From positions 310,001-374,000 of the forward strand of contig PLCA01000005.1 of the NCBI GenBank assembly GCA_003134685.1: 64,000 nt of DNA, written 5' to 3'. The translations under genes were made by a program, and so were the position numbers. The stretch comes from Gemmatimonadota bacterium (GTDB taxonomy: Bacteria; Gemmatimonadota; Gemmatimonadetes; Gemmatimonadales; Gemmatimonadaceae). Positions 56,428 through 64,000 of the stretch are shown here, piece after piece (the stretch's first letter is position 1; each line of letters starts with the position of its first letter). The notes below the pieces were generated by a model. That model was not told the origin of the DNA. It searched no databases and saw only the letters and a program-made list of their open reading frames with translations.

Positions 56428-57426
56428 TTGCAGCAGCCAAACGCGATACACTTCTCACCAGACGGTGCTTCTCTCCCGGCGCACATCAGCGCCTGGATCG
56501 ATGCGCAGCAGGCTTCGATCGTCACTCTCAGCTCGGCTGACGAGCTGATGTCGATCGGCCTGCGAGCGCGTCCGCGCTTCGTCGTGTTCGACGCGCGCCG
56601 GCAGCCGGGACCGGTGCTCGCAGCCGTCCACAGGTTGAAGAAGGATTCGTACACGGCGGTCGTGCCCTGCGCGGTTCTGAGCGGCAAGAAGAATGAAGAG
56701 CTTTCAGAGGCGTTCGATGCCGGCGCCGACGAAGTAATTCGCGACGGAATGCAGGCGCCTGAAGCAGTTCGACGCCTGACGGCAATGCTGATCCGGTCGG
56801 AGCGTGACCTGATCGTTCACCCGTCGACTCGTCTCGCCGGGACCTCCGCGATCGAATCCGAAATAGGCCGGCGCCTCGCTCTCGGCGAAGCGTTCGCCGT
56901 CTGCTACGCCGACCTCGATCACTTCAAGGAATTCAACGATCGCTACAGCTACAACGAGGGCGATCGCGTGATCCGGATTCTCGCCAAGCTTCTCCACGAC
57001 GTCGTGAAGGGAACGTGCGGGGAAGACGGATTCATCGGGCATATCGGCGGCGACGACTTTATCTTCGTCATACCTTACAACTCGATTCCGTCGGTATGCG
57101 GAGAGATCGTGGCGACCTTCGACCTTCTCGCTCCGTATCAGTATTCGGAGCAGGACCGGCGGGCCGGCTATTTTTTCGGGAAGGACCGCAGAGGACATCT
57201 CGATCGGGTTCCACTGATGACGCTGTCGATCGGAGTGGTCACCAATCTCCGGAGAACATTGACCTCGGCCCGCCAGGCGAGCCAACTTGCGACCGAAATG
57301 AAAACGTACGCTAAGAGTCTTCCTGGCTCAGTTTATACTGTTGATAGACGTAGCGACGAGCGCGTGACGCCGCAGGAGCCGCTGCCGGCGATTCGCGATG
57401 TACGCACGATCGGAGAGAATGAATGA
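56428..57426 (+). CDS. Receiver-like GGDEF protein
   Basis: TTG at 56428 gives 332 residues; the open frame further upstream only shadows cax. The N-terminus is receiver-like (RPRFVVFDARRQ ... AVVPCAVLSGKKNEE). The C-terminus is a diguanylate cyclase domain with AVCYADLDHFKEFNDRYSYN and GGDDF (residues 207-211) in place of GGDEF, plus an insert before the last helices. GGDDF can retain activity in some enzymes, but this is uncertain. Its stop overlaps the next ATG by 4 bp. Confidence 0.72.
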   Translation: MQQPNAIHFSPDGASLPAHISAWIDAQQASIVTLSSADELMSIGLRARPRFVVFDARRQPGPVLAAVHRLKKDSYTAVVPCAVLSGKKNEELSEAFDAGADEVIRDGMQAPEAVRRLTAMLIRSERDLIVHPSTRLAGTSAIESEIGRRLALGEAFAVCYADLDHFKEFNDRYSYNEGDRVIRILAKLLHDVVKGTCGEDGFIGHIGGDDFIFVIPYNSIPSVCGEIVATFDLLAPYQYSEQDRRAGYFFGKDRRGHLDRVPLMTLSIGVVTNLRRTLTSARQASQLATEMKTYAKSLPGSVYTVDRRSDERVTPQEPLPAIRDVRTIGENE

Positions 57427-58286
57427 ACGTCAGCTGTCCGGATTGTCGCTCCATCTTCCGAGTGGATCCTGCCAAGGTTCCATTTTCGGGTGTGCGCGCC
57501 CGGTGCTCGGTGTGCAGCGGTGTCATCTCCATTCCCGCACCGACAGGCCAAATAACCTCTGCGGGCGGAGGCGGCCGCACGTCAGCCCCACCCTCGGAAT
57601 CAGGATCTCAGGATCGTCCGCGCTCTGCGCCGGCTGGCCAAGACGGTTGGGATCCGCCACCGTTCGGCTCCGCATCGCAGCGCGCCCCCGCCGCCGCTCC
57701 TCCGCCCGCGCCGCGTCCAGCGCCGCCTCCTCCTCCGCCGCGGACCGTGGAGACTCCGGCAGCGCGGCCGAGGCCCGAATCGATCGAGCGCGCTTCGGTA
57801 ACTGCGACGGCGACACCTCCATCGCCTTCGTCCGGATTGCCTGAGTTCACCCCACCGGCTCCAACTCGCCCCGTCGGTCCGACAGCTTCGCCTGGGGCCT
57901 CAGCCCCAACGGCGCCGCCGTTCGTTCCGTCAGGGTCACCGTCCCGACCCCCGACGACACCGCGTCCACCGGCCAGGACCCCTGTCGCATCCCCCGCAAC
58001 GGGCGATGGCGGGCCGCGACGCCCGCTCAACCCGTTTCTGTCCAAGGATCCAAACCAGCGCGCCAAGAGACTCGCGCGCGCTTTGGTCTCGGACATCATC
58101 ACCTACCATCCCGCCAAGCACGCCGAAGGGCTCCGCGACGGGACGCTCAAGCAGCTCTTTCGAGAAGAGATAAAAAAGAGCTTCGAGGAGTATATTGCTC
58201 AGGTGGGACAGCAACTGGCGGAGAGCACCACCTACTTTCAGGAAGCCCTGAACGAAGTGCTGGCTGCCGGCAAGAAAATCTTCTAG
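57423..58286 (+). CDS. MJ0042-type zinc-ribbon protein with Pro-rich linker
   Basis: 287 residues. MNVSCPDCRSIFRVDPAKVP ... RCSVC is an MJ0042/zinc-finger ribbon. Residues about 45-200 are Pro/Ala/Ser-rich and disordered. The C-terminal 85 residues (AKRLARALVSDIITYHPAKH ... LAESTTYFQEALNEVLAAGK) form a helical domain common in delta-proteobacterial and Gemmatimonadota proteins of unknown role. Coupled to the GGDEF gene by a 4-bp overlap. Confidence 0.68.
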   Translation: MNVSCPDCRSIFRVDPAKVPFSGVRARCSVCSGVISIPAPTGQITSAGGGGRTSAPPSESGSQDRPRSAPAGQDGWDPPPFGSASQRAPAAAPPPAPRPAPPPPPPRTVETPAARPRPESIERASVTATATPPSPSSGLPEFTPPAPTRPVGPTASPGASAPTAPPFVPSGSPSRPPTTPRPPARTPVASPATGDGGPRRPLNPFLSKDPNQRAKRLARALVSDIITYHPAKHAEGLRDGTLKQLFREEIKKSFEEYIAQVGQQLAESTTYFQEALNEVLAAGKKIF

Positions 58287-58305
58287 GCCTCGGGGGCCCG
58301 GGTAA

Positions 58306-59425
58306 ATGGCGGAAAGTGAACGCGGTCGCGATCTGAAGCAGAGCAGAGAGCGACTGGCCGAGCTGCGGAGGTATCTTTGACATCGACGGTAAGCGCGCCC
58401 GCCTGACCGCACTCGACGCCGAGATGGCCGACCCCGGCTTCTGGAACAACCAGGAGAAGGCGCAGGCGACGCTGCAGGAAGTGAAATCGCTGCGCAACTG
58501 GCTCGACCCATACGACAAGCTGAGTGGGCGCCTGGAAAGCGCGCTCGAGCTCGACGAGCTCCTGCAGGACGGCTCCGAGCCCGAGATGGAGCGAGAGCTC
58601 GACGCGGAGATCACTCGCGTCCAGGACGACGTCGAATCGTTCCAGGTGAGATCGCTGCTCCGCGGTCCCGACGATTTTCGTTTCGCGCAACTCGAGATCA
58701 GCGCTGGCGCGGGCGGAACGGAGGCTCAGGACTGGGCGCAGATGCTCATGCGGATGTACATCCGGTGGGCTGAACGGCGCGGCTTCGAAGTCAGCGTCCT
58801 GGACGAGAGCGAGGGCGAAGAAGCGGGGATCAAGGGTGCAGTGCTCGAGATCCGCGGATCGTACGCATACGGATTCCTGCGGCCAGAGACGGGAGTGCAC
58901 CGTCTCGTTCGAATCTCACCCTTCGATGCGAATGCGCGACGCCACACGAGCTTTGCGTCGGTGTTCGTGTACCCGGTCGTGAACGAGGAGATCAACATCG
59001 AGCTTCGCGACGAGGATCTGCGGATCGACGTCTATCGTGCCTCGGGCGCCGGCGGCCAGCACGTGAACAAGACGAGCTCCGCTGTCCGCATCACGCACCT
59101 CCCCACAGGGACGGTCGCGGGCTCCCAGGCGGAGCGGTCGCAGTTCAAGAACAAGGCGACGGCGATGAAGATGCTGAAGAACAAGCTCTATCAGGCTGAG
59201 GTCGAGAAGCGCGACGCGCACAAGGCGGAGCTGGACGCGACGAAATCCGACGTGAGCTTCGGCAGCCAGATCAGGAGCTACGTTTTCCAGCCGTACACTA
59301 TGGTGAACGACCATCGCACCGAGCTCAAGATTCCCGACGTCCAGAAAGTGATGGATGGAGGGATCGATCCATTCATCGAGGCATACCTGAAGCAGGGCGG
59401 TGGCTCGGCCACGGCGGCAGCGTGA
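58306..59425 (+). CDS. prfB: Peptide chain release factor 2, with programmed +1 frameshift
   Basis: The ATG at 58306 opens a 24-codon frame ending ...LRRYL then TGA at 58378. The classic RF2 frameshift site is intact: internal Shine-Dalgarno GGAGG, TAT, CTT TGA C (58375-58381). Shifting +1 continues DIDGKRARLTALDAEMADPG and gives 372 residues in total. The decoding tripeptide SPF and GAGGQHVNK (GGQ catalytic loop) are present. It ends UGA and UAA termination and regulates itself through the shift. Downstream lysS overlaps by 4 bp. Confidence 0.95.
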
Positions 59426-60909
59426 CTGACGAGCTGAACTTCGTTCTCCAGGCGCGTCGGGAGAAGCTCGAAGCGCTGGAGGCGGCCGGCGTACATCCAT
59501 ACGCCTACGGATTCGATCGCCAGCACTCCGCCAGCGACGCACAGTCGCTACTGGGCGCCGCCGAGGAGGGTCCGGCTGTGAGCCTGGCGGGCAGGATCGT
59601 AGCCTGGCGCTCGCACGGCAAAACGACCTTTGCGCACCTCGCCGATTCCACCGGGAAGATTCAGCTCTATTTCAAGAAGGACCAGCTGGGCGAGAAGATG
59701 TACTCGCTGCTCGCGCACTTCGATCTCGGCGACATCATCGGCGTGCACGGCCCACTCTTCCGCACTCGCACCGGCGAAGTCACGGTGCGCGTCGACCGCG
59801 TCGAGATTCTGGCGAAATCGCTTCGGCCGTTGCCATTCGGCAAAGAAGAAGAGGTCAACGGCCAGATCGTTCGCCACTCAGGATTCGCCGATCCGGAGCA
59901 GCGATATCGGCAGCGCTATGCGGATCTGGCGGTGCATCCCGAGGTCCGCGCTCTGTTCATCGCCCGCTCCCGCATGACGCGCTCGATCCGCTCCTTTCTC
60001 GACCAGCGGGATTTTCTCGAGGTCGAGACGCCGATCCTCCAGCCGCTCTATGGGGGAGCCACGGCGCGTCCGTTCACGACGCTTCACAACGCGCTCAACA
60101 TGCCGCTCTACCTGCGCATCGCCGACGAGCTCTATCTGAAGAGGCTCGTCGTCGGCGGGCTGGAGCGCGTGTACGAGATCGGTCACGACTTCAGGAACGA
60201 GGGAATCGATCGGACGCACAATCCCGAATTCACAATGCTGGAGTTCTACCAGGCGTACGCCGACTACACTGCGATGATGGATCTGGTCGAACAATTGCTC
60301 GAGAAGACGGCGGAAGCGGTCCGGTCGGTGCCGGAGCTCGCCGCGAACGTTCCCACTTTTCGGCGGCCGTTCCCGCGCCTCGAGTGGATTCCATCGCTCG
60401 ACGCCGCCGCTGGCCTAGACGTGACAGCGCTAGACGATGCGTCGCTGCGCGCACTTGCGAACCGCGTCGGTGTAGAGAAGCCGGAAGGCCTGAGTCGCCC
60501 GAAGCTGCTGGACGAAATGTTCCAGGCGCTCGTCGAATCGAAGCTCGTGGAGCCGACGTTCGTCGTGGATTACCCTGTGGAGCTGTCGCCACTGGCAAAG
60601 CCAAAGCGCGGAAACCCCAGGCTCACCGAGCGGTTCGAGCTGTTCGCGAACGGGAAGGAGATGGCCAACGCCTTCAGCGAGCTGAACGACCCGCTGGACC
60701 AGCGCCGGCGCTTCGAGGCGCAGGCGAAACTCCTCGCCGCGGGCGATGAAGAGGCTTCCGGGGTAGATGAGGATTATCTGCGCGCGATGGAATACGGCAT
60801 GCCTCCCATGGGTGGTGTGGGAATCGGCATAGACCGGTTGTTCATGTACCTGTCCGGCGCGACAAATATTCGCGATGTGATTCTTTTTCCGACGATGAGA
60901 CCAGAGTGA
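59422..60909 (+). CDS. lysS: Lysyl-tRNA synthetase, class II
   Basis: 495 residues. An N-terminal OB-fold anticodon-binding domain is followed by the class II catalytic core: motif 2 in YEIGHDFRNEGIDRTHNPEF and motif 3 in MGGVGIGIDRLFMYL. It charges tRNA-Lys with lysine. GTG start overlaps prfB's stop; its own stop overlaps the next GTG. Confidence 0.95.
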   Translation: MTDELNFVLQARREKLEALEAAGVHPYAYGFDRQHSASDAQSLLGAAEEGPAVSLAGRIVAWRSHGKTTFAHLADSTGKIQLYFKKDQLGEKMYSLLAHFDLGDIIGVHGPLFRTRTGEVTVRVDRVEILAKSLRPLPFGKEEEVNGQIVRHSGFADPEQRYRQRYADLAVHPEVRALFIARSRMTRSIRSFLDQRDFLEVETPILQPLYGGATARPFTTLHNALNMPLYLRIADELYLKRLVVGGLERVYEIGHDFRNEGIDRTHNPEFTMLEFYQAYADYTAMMDLVEQLLEKTAEAVRSVPELAANVPTFRRPFPRLEWIPSLDAAAGLDVTALDDASLRALANRVGVEKPEGLSRPKLLDEMFQALVESKLVEPTFVVDYPVELSPLAKPKRGNPRLTERFELFANGKEMANAFSELNDPLDQRRRFEAQAKLLAAGDEEASGVDEDYLRAMEYGMPPMGGVGIGIDRLFMYLSGATNIRDVILFPTMRPE

Positions 60910-62156
60910 CGAAGCTCGAGCTACAGATTGCGTGGAGGTACCTGCGGAGCCGTCGAGGGTCCAAACTGCTCTCGCTGATCAGCATCATCGCCATCGGCGG
61001 GGTGCTGGTGGGCGTGAGCGCGCTGATCGTGATCATTGGAGTGATGAACGGACTGCAGCACGACCTTCGTGAGAAGATTCTCGTTGGCAGTCCCGACATC
61101 CGAGTTCTCAGCTACGGCGAAGATCTCAAGATCACCGACTGGCCGCAGGTGCTGGACAAGGTGCGGAAGCAACCCGGCGTGGTGACGGCGGCGCCGTTCG
61201 TGCTCACGGAGGCGCTTATGACCGCCGGTCACGACTACGCGGGCGGTGTGTATGTGGTCGGCCTGCAGCCTCAGGCTCGCGGCGTGACCGACGTGACGAC
61301 AATCCGTTCGCACGCGGTATCAGGAGATTTCCGTTTCGCCAGCACTGACGGACAACACCGCGGTGTCGTCCTCGGCAAGCTGCTAGCCGCACGCTTCAAT
61401 AAATGGCCGGGCGACAGCATCAATCTTCTCTCCGCCGGCGGTGGCAAAATGAATCCAGTGACCGGCGGGTTCGTTCCAAGGGTCGAGAGATTTGAGGTGA
61501 CGGGAATCGTCTCGACCGGAATGTACGAGTACGACAACTCGTATGCGTTCGTCGCGCTCGACAAGGCTCAGAGCCTCGCCGGCCTCGGAGACGGAGTCAC
61601 AGGTATCGAAGTGAAGACTGCCGACCGCTGGCAGGCGGCGAGCGTTGCGTCGCGGCTAGTCGCAGCGCTCGGGTGGCCGTACAGAACTGTGGATTGGGAG
61701 GAGCAGAATCATTCTCTCTTTCAGGCCCTCAAACTGGAAAAGCTCGGGATGGGAGTGATCCTGCTGCTGATCGTGCTCGTCGCGGCATTCAACATCGTGA
61801 GCACTCTCACGATGGTCGTCGCCGACAAGACGAAGGAGATCGGAATCCTGAAGGCGATGGGCATGCCGGCCAGGTCGATCCGCCGGATCTTCTTCCTGCA
61901 GGGGTTGGTGATCGGAGTGGTTGGGACTGGTCTTGGGCTCGTCCTCGGATTCGGCGCCGCGCTTGCCCTCGACAAGTACCAGTTCATCAAGCTCGACGCC
62001 CAGGTCTATTTCATCGACCATCTGCCCGTGTCGACGCAGCCGATGGACGTGATGTGGATCGTAGTCGCGAGCATTGCGATCGCCGCGATCGCCACGGTGT
62101 ATCCATCGGTGCAGGCATCGCGGCTGTTTCCGATCGAAGCGATCCGCCACGAATGA
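60906..62156 (+). CDS. lolC: Lipoprotein-releasing ABC transporter permease (LolC/E)
   Basis: 416 residues: an N-terminal transmembrane helix (LLSLISIIAIGGVLVGVSAL), a large periplasmic domain and three C-terminal helices with the FtsX-type MKAMGMPARSIRRIFFLQG coupling region. It extracts lipoproteins from the inner membrane with LolD. A single LolC/E gene suggests a homodimer (LolF-like). Coupled to lolD by overlap. Confidence 0.88.
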   Translation: MTKLELQIAWRYLRSRRGSKLLSLISIIAIGGVLVGVSALIVIIGVMNGLQHDLREKILVGSPDIRVLSYGEDLKITDWPQVLDKVRKQPGVVTAAPFVLTEALMTAGHDYAGGVYVVGLQPQARGVTDVTTIRSHAVSGDFRFASTDGQHRGVVLGKLLAARFNKWPGDSINLLSAGGGKMNPVTGGFVPRVERFEVTGIVSTGMYEYDNSYAFVALDKAQSLAGLGDGVTGIEVKTADRWQAASVASRLVAALGWPYRTVDWEEQNHSLFQALKLEKLGMGVILLLIVLVAAFNIVSTLTMVVADKTKEIGILKAMGMPARSIRRIFFLQGLVIGVVGTGLGLVLGFGAALALDKYQFIKLDAQVYFIDHLPVSTQPMDVMWIVVASIAIAAIATVYPSVQASRLFPIEAIRHE

Positions 62157-62857
62157 CGATGACCGTACTCGAGGCGCACGACGTCTACAAGACGTACATC
62201 GGCGGGGACGGGAACGTCCTCCACGTTCTTAACGGTGTCAATCTTTCCGTTCAGCGCGGTGAGATGATCGCGATCGTCGGCGCCAGCGGCGCCGGCAAGA
62301 GCACGCTCATGCACGTGCTTGGGGCGCTCGACAAGCCAACGCGCGGTTACGTGGTGATCGGCGGCGAGCCAGTTCACGGACGCGACGAAACGGAGCTGGG
62401 CCGGCTACGGAATCGCACCGTCGGGTTCGTGTTCCAGTTTCACCACCTGCTGCGCGAATTCTCGGCGCTCGAGAACGTGATGATGCCACTCCGGATCGCG
62501 GGTCGGCCCGAAGAGGCGGCGCGAAGCAGAGCGGCAGAGCTTCTGGCGCGAGTGGGGTTGAGCGCGCGGATGACTCACCGGCCCGGGCAGCTGTCGGGGG
62601 GAGAGCAGCAGCGGACGGCAGTCGCCCGCGCCCTGGCCATGGACCCCCAGATCCTTCTGGCCGATGAGCCTTCGGGGAATCTCGATCGCTCGAACGCGGA
62701 GATGCTGCACGAATTGTTGACCGAGGTCGTCAATGACCTCGAGATCGGGATGGTCGTCGTTACTCATAGCCGCTCTCTCGCCGCGCGCGCCACCAGGGTG
62801 CTGCTGCTCGAGGGCGGCCAGCTCAGTAATACCGAAGCAAATGAGGTCGTCGTATAA
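62153..62857 (+). CDS. lolD: Lipoprotein-releasing ABC ATPase
   Basis: 234 residues. Walker A GASGAGKST, Q loop, signature LSGGEQQRTAVARAL, Walker B ILLADEPSGNLD and H-switch VTHSRSLA. It powers the permease encoded upstream. ATG 62153 overlaps the permease stop; the longer open frame upstream shadows it. Confidence 0.9.
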   Translation: MTMTVLEAHDVYKTYIGGDGNVLHVLNGVNLSVQRGEMIAIVGASGAGKSTLMHVLGALDKPTRGYVVIGGEPVHGRDETELGRLRNRTVGFVFQFHHLLREFSALENVMMPLRIAGRPEEAARSRAAELLARVGLSARMTHRPGQLSGGEQQRTAVARALAMDPQILLADEPSGNLDRSNAEMLHELLTEVVNDLEIGMVVVTHSRSLAARATRVLLLEGGQLSNTEANEVVV

Positions 62858-63343
62858 ATGGTTTGCGATTTGTGCAAAGATGGCGAAGCTGTTATCCAGC
62901 TCACTGAAATCGAGGGGAGCGGGGTGAGACAGCTGCATCTGTGCGAGAAGTGCGCGGCGGAGCGCGGCGTCGAGACGACGCTCACCGCCGCCAAGCCACA
63001 GATCAACAACTTCCTCCAGACAATTCACGAGCAGATGCCGGCCGCCAAGGGTGAGCCCGCGCAATGCTCGTTCTGCCAGGGAACACTGGCTGATTTCCGC
63101 GCCACTGGCCGGCTTGGTTGCGCGCACTGCTACGAGACGTTCGAGTCGAGCCTTCGCGATCTGCTGCGCAGAGTGCACGGCAACTCCCGTCATATCGGGC
63201 GCCGCTACGTGGCGCCCCTTCCTTCCGAGCTGCCGCACGTGTCGAACGCGACCGAGCTCCGCGACCGGCTCAAGAGAGCGATCGAGTCCGAGCAGTTCGA
63301 GCTCGCCGCTGACATCCGTGACAAGCTGCGGGGAATCGAGTGA
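62858..63343 (+). CDS. mcsA: McsA-like zinc and UVR-motif protein
   Basis: 161 residues. Four CxxC pairs (CDLCKDGEAVI, CEKCAAE, CSFCQGTL, CAHCYETF) and a C-terminal UVR helix (LKRAIESEQFELAADIRDKL). McsA activates the arginine kinase McsB, which marks proteins for ClpCP. It follows lolD without a gap, and mcsB starts 1 bp inside its stop. Confidence 0.85.
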   Translation: MVCDLCKDGEAVIQLTEIEGSGVRQLHLCEKCAAERGVETTLTAAKPQINNFLQTIHEQMPAAKGEPAQCSFCQGTLADFRATGRLGCAHCYETFESSLRDLLRRVHGNSRHIGRRYVAPLPSELPHVSNATELRDRLKRAIESEQFELAADIRDKLRGIE

Positions 63344-64000
63344 TGCTCGATCTCTCTCTGCTCCCGGACGGCGGCGCGAGCTGGCTCGACGCGTCGGGCG
63401 AGCATGCCGACATCGTCATCTCGACCAGGATCCGCCTGGCGCGAAACCTGGAAGGTTACGCGTTCACGCCGAGGGCCCGTGATGGCGAACGGCTCCGGAT
63501 TCTTACGCAGGTGAGGGAGGCGTTCGCCAGCCTGCGATCGATCGAGGACGGCGTACTTGTCCGCGTCGACGAGCTGGCGCCCGAGGACCGGCTCCTGCTT
63601 CACGAGCGTCATCTCGTCAGTAAAGAGCTGGCGGGGCTCAACGATCAGCCGGTGCGCACCGGTGCCGCGGTGTACCTGTCGCGCGGTGTCGGCATCATGG
63701 TCAACGAGGAAGATCATCTGCGCCTGCAGGCGCTGCACTCGGGGTTCCACATTCCCGACGCGTTCGGAGTGATCGAGCGTCTGGACGCGGAGCTTGGGAA
63801 CAAGGTGCCCTACGCCTTCCACAACGAGTTCGGTTACCTCACGGCGTGTCCCACGAATGTGGGAACCGGACTCAGAGCGTCGGTGCTGATCCATCTTCCA
63901 GGCCTGGTCCTGACGAAGGAAATAGGGAAGGTACTGGCTGGCCTCCAGCAGGTCGGTCTCACATATCGGGGCATGTACGGCGAGGGGAGCGAAGTAGTCG
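63343..64000 (+). CDS. mcsB: Protein arginine kinase McsB (partial)
   Basis: The first 219 residues are visible; the gene runs off the right edge. IVISTRIRLARNLEGYAF is the phosphagen-kinase start with catalytic Arg residues. GLRASVLIHLPGLVLTKEI and YRGMYGEGSEV belong to the nucleotide-binding core. McsB phosphorylates arginines on misfolded proteins. A clpC gene would be expected next. Confidence 0.9.
   Translation, partial: MLDLSLLPDGGASWLDASGEHADIVISTRIRLARNLEGYAFTPRARDGERLRILTQVREAFASLRSIEDGVLVRVDELAPEDRLLLHERHLVSKELAGLNDQPVRTGAAVYLSRGVGIMVNEEDHLRLQALHSGFHIPDAFGVIERLDAELGNKVPYAFHNEFGYLTACPTNVGTGLRASVLIHLPGLVLTKEIGKVLAGLQQVGLTYRGMYGEGSEVV

Noticed and set aside
61673-62152. Extension of lolD upstream
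   Set aside because: Shadow of the permease gene; the ABC domain begins at 62153.

Overview
The window looks like a chromosomal segment of a GC-rich Gram-negative bacterium, most plausibly a member of Gemmatimonadota. That is inference: the 16S/23S text was read by eye without a database, but the lipoproteins, TonB, PorV-like barrel, Lol exporter genes, abundant signal peptides, large kinase with a periplasmic repeat domain, and mcsA/mcsB pair fit. It divides into an accessory left half (1 to about 32.7 kb) and a mostly core right half (32.8 to 64 kb) that carries one small insertion.

Accessory region. From the left edge: a truncated winged-helix membrane protein, a HEPN-like protein, an AAA ATPase with its own promoter and palindrome, a GHKL ATPase fused to a PD-(D/E)xK nuclease, a retropepsin-like protease with a tRNA-like element upstream, a secreted SH3/metallo-beta-lactamase protein, a DUF2235 hydrolase, and a two-gene operon with a small alarmone synthetase. 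Then come exported proteins (SH3, TonB, TrbI-like fold, zinc ribbon, coiled coil). At 18.5-27.8 kb lies the most striking locus, a DISARM-like cluster: a DrmE-like protein, a DrmA helicase, a DrmB DUF1998 protein and a beta-class amino-methyltransferase, with no visible drmC. Fragments of two other DNA methyltransferases, an HNH endonuclease, three members of one small protein family (two damaged), and a family of 16-bp repeats at about 22-bp spacing show repeated insertion and decay. Two copies of a tRNA-Pro 3' half, each inside a roughly 150-bp direct repeat, mark attachment sites; the second forms the right boundary of the accessory region.

Core region. A pilin gene with a sigma-54 type promoter, a D-amino-acid transaminase, tRNA-Arg and tRNA-Lys, an MFS transporter, uridine kinase, a lipid kinase and a large Ser/Thr protein kinase lead to a full rRNA operon (16S, tRNA-free spacer, 23S, tRNA-Asn, 5S, terminator). 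A tightly packed run follows: era, a Trm112-like protein, a PorV-like barrel, a Ca2+/H+ antiporter, a GGDEF protein, a zinc-ribbon protein, prfB (with the programmed +1 frameshift), lysS, lolC/E, lolD, mcsA and the start of mcsB. A 2.3-kb integrative element, made of only an HNH protein, a tyrosine recombinase and one small protein, sits in the 3' end of tRNA-Lys between 37.6 and 39.9 kb.

No CRISPR array, reverse transcriptase or complete transposase gene was seen.
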